This document shows, in pieces, positions 60,217-64,000 of a stretch of 64,000 nt of DNA. Below the pieces are notes generated by a model that saw only the letters and a list, made by a program, of their open reading frames with translations, ran no database searches and had not been told where the DNA came from. The position numbers and the translations under genes are program-made. The stretch is from Brevibacterium paucivorans (GTDB lineage: Bacteria > Actinomycetota > Actinomycetes > Actinomycetales > Brevibacteriaceae): NCBI RefSeq assembly GCF_016907735.1, contig NZ_JAFBCP010000001.1, forward strand, positions 1,798,001 to 1,862,000. The letters are read 5' to 3'. Positions within the stretch are counted from its first letter, which is position 1, and the number at the start of each line of letters is the position of its first letter.

Positions 60217-61712
60217 AGGATTCGGCTCGCGTCAACGCAAGGCTCGCCGCACGGTGGGCCAGGCGCGCGGTTGAACGCATGAAACGGCGCCGTCACGAAA
60301 TCGACGAAATCAACGTGTTTCCCGTGCCCGACGGTGATACCGGGACCAACATGTACGACACGGTCCGTTCCGCCTACCGGGCTGTCGAAGAACTCACGGG
60401 CACCGTGACCATGCACCGCGTGGTTGACGCCATGGCGACAGGAGCGCTGAGAGGAGCCCGAGGAAATTCCGGCTTGATCCTGTCTGTGGCCTTGCGCGGG
60501 GTCGCCGACGCGCTGGACGGTGTGGCCGAACTCGACGCACATACGTTCGCCGGGGCGATGGAGCTTGCAGCGTCTAGGGCCGAACAAGCGATTGCGACGC
60601 CTGTTCACGGAACCATGGTGACCGTGCTTCACGAAATGGCCCAGAAGGCGCGTGAAGAAGCTGATGCTGGGTCAGATCTGCTGACCCAGTTAGAGGCGGT
60701 GCGCAAACGTTCACGTGAAGCCCTGGGCGAGACCACGGGGCAGCTTGCGGTCCTTTCCGATGCGCACGTCGTCGATGCTGGGTCTTCTGGAATCGTGGAG
60801 ATGTTTGACCTGCTCTATTTGACTGTTTCGGGGCGGTCGCCGGCCTCTGAAGGCGTGCGGTACGCGCCTGCTCAGGGCGTTGAAATGCGTGCCGAGGTTG
60901 GCCTTGAGCTAGTATTTTGGTGTGCCGAACAAAAAGACAAGACTCGGGAAGTGACGCGCGCGCTCACGAAGCTCGGGGGTACGTCCATTGTGGTGTCATG
61001 GCCCAAGATTCACGTCCACGTGCCTGACGATGAAACGGCCCGTTCGGTTTTGGCGGCGTGTGAGCCGTTGGGGATCGTGCAGTTACGCATGGAAGATCTC
61101 AGTGACGAAGGCGGTTCGCAGATTACGGTGGTTGGGCTGGCCAGCGGCATGGGTGTTCTCATGCAAACGGCACTCACCCAGGCGGTTGCCGTGAACGCGA
61201 ATGTGCCCGGGTGGGCGGACCACGTGGACGAACTCATTGAGGACGGTGCCCACACAATCGTCAGTGGTGTTCCTTCAGTGACCCATGAACTTCTTACCGC
61301 GGCCCCGGCTGATGCTGTTCTCACCACTCCTGGCCCGGTCTCTTTGCTCGCCGCGATGGCCGTGTTCGACCCCGAGGTCGAGGCTCAAGACAGCAGGGAC
61401 GACATGCGGGAAGCAATCGAGGGAACCCGGGAAGGCGTGATCACTCGCCCACACCCAGAAGGACCGTTCTTGTCCGAGGACGGTGAAACGCGAGCGGCGT
61501 CCGAATCGTTGTCTGAAACAGTTCTTGCGCTCGTGGAGTCCTTAAATCACGAACATTCAGCGGAAATTATCACGCTTGTGACCGGCCGGGACGTCCAGGC
61601 CACCGGGCTCGTGGCCACTGTCGCCCAGATGAAGTCGCAGTACCCAGGAGTGCGCGTGGATGTCATTGAAGGCGATGTGCCCGAATGCATCGTCGCTGTT
61701 GGGTGCGAATAG
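60213..61712 (+). CDS. DAK2-domain kinase (FakA/YloV family)
   Basis: 499 residues from GTG 60213, which overlaps the thiL stop (GTGA). The N-terminal DAK2 ATP-binding domain shows INVFPVPDGDTGTNMYDTV, ARGNSGLILS and DAGSSGIVEMFDLL. The C-terminal half has the FakA-type middle and DegV-related C domains. In Firmicutes FakA phosphorylates fatty acids bound to FakB; a partner is not visible here. Located next to recG as in many actinobacteria. Confidence 0.88.
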   Translation: MKDSARVNARLAARWARRAVERMKRRRHEIDEINVFPVPDGDTGTNMYDTVRSAYRAVEELTGTVTMHRVVDAMATGALRGARGNSGLILSVALRGVADALDGVAELDAHTFAGAMELAASRAEQAIATPVHGTMVTVLHEMAQKAREEADAGSDLLTQLEAVRKRSREALGETTGQLAVLSDAHVVDAGSSGIVEMFDLLYLTVSGRSPASEGVRYAPAQGVEMRAEVGLELVFWCAEQKDKTREVTRALTKLGGTSIVVSWPKIHVHVPDDETARSVLAACEPLGIVQLRMEDLSDEGGSQITVVGLASGMGVLMQTALTQAVAVNANVPGWADHVDELIEDGAHTIVSGVPSVTHELLTAAPADAVLTTPGPVSLLAAMAVFDPEVEAQDSRDDMREAIEGTREGVITRPHPEGPFLSEDGETRAASESLSETVLALVESLNHEHSAEIITLVTGRDVQATGLVATVAQMKSQYPGVRVDVIEGDVPECIVAVGCE

Positions 61713-61714
61713 AG

Positions 61715-63916
61715 ATGGCCGGACCAGCAGACACATTTTTTGACCACTTTGTTCACACACGTGAGCAGAAGACGGCGTTTTCAAACCTGGGGCTGGGCAC
61801 AATCGACCAAGTGCTCCGGCACGTGCCTCGAACCTATCTGTTCCCCGGCGAGCTCACACCCATGGAAGAGCTTGAACCGGACACCACCGCCGTAGTCCTA
61901 GGTAAGGTGCTCTCGGTTGATCTGATCAGGCTGAGAGATCGTAAACGCTCACTGACCAAGGTAAAGCTTGGCGGAAGGTACACGGCGGTTGAGCTGACAT
62001 TCTTCAACATGCCGTGGTTGGAAAAGAACCTGGCACTCGGACAAAACATCGCAGTTTCCGGAAAGGTCGTTGACACCCAGTACGGGCGACAAATCAACCA
62101 ACCCAGAATCCTGGACAGCAACCTTGAGTTAGACGACGGAGAATGGGGCAGGGGTTCGGTGAGCATGCACCAGGAAATGCAGATGACCAAACCCATGCCC
62201 ATCTACTCCGTCAAAGGAAAAACCAAGCTGTCTACGGTTACCCGTGTGATCCACCGAATGCTCGACCGCTTGCCCTTAGAAGCGTTTGCAGACACCATGC
62301 CTCAGCGCGTGCGGAGTGAGATGGGCCTGTACTCGTACAAAGAAGCATTGGAAGGTATCCACCGGCCACGCGACAAAGCCCAACTGCAGCAGGCCCGCGA
62401 ATGGTTCGCATTTGAAGAAGCATTCGCGCTCCAAACCTACATGCTCAGCAACAAGCAGGTTCACGAAAAGGAAGCTGCCCCCGTGCTAGCCGGGGCAGCC
62501 ATGGGCAAACTCGACCAGTTCGACCAACACCAGACTTTTGAACTCACACGGTCTCAAAAACAAGCGGGTACAGAAATCTCCCGTGACCTGGTGCGCTCAA
62601 CCCCCATGAACCGGCTTTTACACGGTGACGTGGGTTCCGGAAAAACACTCGTGGCCCTGCGAGCCATGTTGCAGGCGGTGGACTCTGGGTACCAAGCCGC
62701 TCTTTTAGCTCCCACTGAAATTCTGGCCACTCAACACGTGGGAAGTCTGCGCTCGCTCTTAGGTGAGCTCGCCTCGGACGGATTTACCGACGGAGTGCGA
62801 ATCGAACTTCTCACCGGCTCCATGTCCGGGCGCGAACGCAAACGCGTGGCCACGGAACTCGCCGCTGGAATCGTGGATATTGTCGTGGGGACACACACGC
62901 TCCTGTCCGACACCACCATCTTCGACAAACTGGGGATCGTTGTCATCGATGAGCAGCACCGGTTCGGTGTCGAACAGCGCGAACAGTTGCGCGAAAAAGG
63001 CGGCGGGAAGGTTCCGCACACCCTGGTCATGACCGCAACCCCCATTCCGCGCACCGTGGCGTTGACGGTGTATTCGGACCTGGATGTAAGTACTCTGCGG
63101 GAACTTCCCGGGGGTCCCAAACAAGTGAGCACCCACGTAGTACCGATGTACGAAAAGCCCCGATGGTTTAACCGCGTGTGGGAAGTGGTGTCTGAACAGG
63201 TGCAGAACGGGCACCAAGCGTTCGTGGTCACCAGCCGGATCGACTCAGAAGAAGACCCAGATGCTACGAACGATGGCACGCAAGGCGGGGATGCCGGGGA
63301 AACTGGGGGCCCGGATCCAGAACGGCCCCGGCTCTTAGGGGTAGAAGAGCTTGCAGAAAAACTGCGGTCCCACCCGGAGTTAAAAGACGTGCGCATCGAG
63401 ACCTTGCACGGAAAATCGGAGCAAGACGTGAAAGAGACCGCCATGCAGCGGTTCAAGGATCACGAGTTCGACGTGTTGGTGGCAACCACGGTGATCGAAG
63501 TGGGGGTGGACGTCCACAACGCCCGCGTCATGGTGGTGTTCGACGCTGACAGGTTCGGGGTGGCGCAACTCCACCAGCTCCGCGGGCGTGTGGGACGTGA
63601 CGGCAAACCAGCCATGTGCTTTTTCGTCACCCAGAACCGCGAGGACTCCGAATCGAGAGAACGCCTCGAATACGTTGCCTCGACAACGGACGGATTCGCG
63701 TTGGCCGAATACGACCTCAAAACCCGTAAAGAGGGTGACGTTCTGGGAACGAGCCAGTGGGGTGCGGCACGCTTACGTTTTGTGTCCATTAAAGACGAAA
63801 ACCTCATCATGACTGCCCGAAACGCAGCCCAGGACGCTCTTGCGGACGACCCGAAACTCGCCCAAAGGCCAGCCCTCGCGCTGTACCTCACCGACATTAT
63901 GCAGATTGAGGCATAA
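61715..63916 (+). CDS. recG: ATP-dependent DNA helicase RecG
   Basis: 733 residues from ATG 61715. Branch-migrating helicase for stalled replication forks. The N-terminal wedge/OB domain is LGKVLSVDLIRLRDRKRSL near 65. Walker A GDVGSGKTLVALRA (~305), TGSMSGRERK, motif II IDEQHRFGVEQREQ (~420), MTATPIPRT, and C-terminal HQLRGRVGRDGKPAMCFF. A ~40-residue acidic Gly-rich insert (DPDATNDGTQGGDAGETGGP) splits the second RecA-like domain at about residue 523. It starts 2 bp after the DAK2 stop. Confidence 0.94.
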   Translation: MAGPADTFFDHFVHTREQKTAFSNLGLGTIDQVLRHVPRTYLFPGELTPMEELEPDTTAVVLGKVLSVDLIRLRDRKRSLTKVKLGGRYTAVELTFFNMPWLEKNLALGQNIAVSGKVVDTQYGRQINQPRILDSNLELDDGEWGRGSVSMHQEMQMTKPMPIYSVKGKTKLSTVTRVIHRMLDRLPLEAFADTMPQRVRSEMGLYSYKEALEGIHRPRDKAQLQQAREWFAFEEAFALQTYMLSNKQVHEKEAAPVLAGAAMGKLDQFDQHQTFELTRSQKQAGTEISRDLVRSTPMNRLLHGDVGSGKTLVALRAMLQAVDSGYQAALLAPTEILATQHVGSLRSLLGELASDGFTDGVRIELLTGSMSGRERKRVATELAAGIVDIVVGTHTLLSDTTIFDKLGIVVIDEQHRFGVEQREQLREKGGGKVPHTLVMTATPIPRTVALTVYSDLDVSTLRELPGGPKQVSTHVVPMYEKPRWFNRVWEVVSEQVQNGHQAFVVTSRIDSEEDPDATNDGTQGGDAGETGGPDPERPRLLGVEELAEKLRSHPELKDVRIETLHGKSEQDVKETAMQRFKDHEFDVLVATTVIEVGVDVHNARVMVVFDADRFGVAQLHQLRGRVGRDGKPAMCFFVTQNREDSESRERLEYVASTTDGFALAEYDLKTRKEGDVLGTSQWGAARLRFVSIKDENLIMTARNAAQDALADDPKLAQRPALALYLTDIMQIEA

Positions 63917-64000
63917 ATGCGCGTCATCGCTGGAAAATACAAGAGCCACGCACTCACCGCGCCACAGGGCGCGGACACTCGACCCACCTCGGACCGGGTA
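63917..64000 (+). CDS. rsmD: 16S rRNA m2G966 methyltransferase RsmD, N-terminus only
   Basis: Only 28 codons are in the window: MRVIAGKYKSHALTAPQGAD, then TRPTSDRV. The start and TRPTsDRV motif are diagnostic of the RsmD N-terminus. It follows the recG stop directly, as in many actinobacteria. Confidence 0.85.
   Translation, partial: MRVIAGKYKSHALTAPQGADTRPTSDRV

Overview
The window is chromosomal DNA of a high-G+C (roughly 58-60 %) Gram-positive actinobacterium. The gene set and order (ilvBNC, serA, leuB, ilvE, gltX, an IclR regulator, leuCD, murA-plsC-gpsA-ddl, DUF3515, thiL, DAK2, recG, rsmD) fit a Micrococcales-type genome. No rRNA or other marker lets me name the genus. Many start codons follow a TAnnnT -10 box by 6-7 nt, which is the leaderless-mRNA architecture common in actinobacteria. 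All genes look intact except the two cut by the window edges.

Layout. 1-3.5 kb (minus): end of an export module (membrane-fusion adaptor plus lipoprotein), a hypothetical protein and an RlmC-type rRNA methyltransferase. 3.5-7.2 kb (plus): ilvBNC behind a leader peptide and a textbook attenuator. 7.2-13.6 kb: accessory genes (a ThDP enzyme, a TetR/epimerase pair with operators between, a CPBP protease-like membrane protein, an Eis-like acetyltransferase). 13.6-18.9 kb (minus): histidine kinase, response regulator and a MacB-like ABC exporter. 19-28 kb: serA, a CitE-like lyase, leuB, ilvE, an MFS transporter with a structured upstream region, a lipoate ligase homologue with permuted domains, thyX and a small acidic protein.

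28-40 kb is a selenium/formate island: selB, selA, the selenocysteine tRNA (selC), a small unknown ORF, selD, an ABC-F protein with a mini-ORF leader, and a three-subunit formate dehydrogenase (fdhA with an in-frame UGA and a bacterial SECIS hairpin, an Fe-S subunit and an NrfD-type membrane anchor). The three Sec-decoding proteins, the tRNA and the only selenoprotein I can see lie within 12 kb. No fdhD or molybdopterin gene is present here.

40-50 kb: a putative 3-methyladenine glycosylase, malate dehydrogenase, hrpB, a glutaminase-STAS fusion, an FAH-family protein, gltX, a proline-iminopeptidase-like hydrolase, and tRNA-Gln and tRNA-Glu. 50-64 kb: DUF4282 protein, IclR regulator divergent from leuCD, then the murA-rsmD block of envelope, cofactor and DNA-repair genes.

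The most notable non-genic signals are: a heptamer CCGAGGT/ACCTCGG present about 75 times (several-fold above chance); a ~93-bp dispersed repeat in two convergent intergenic regions; a near-perfect 64-bp hairpin; a pair of divergent leaderless genes sharing one symmetric -10 box; the Sec UGA/SECIS; and two candidate translation-attenuation leaders (ilv and ABC-F).
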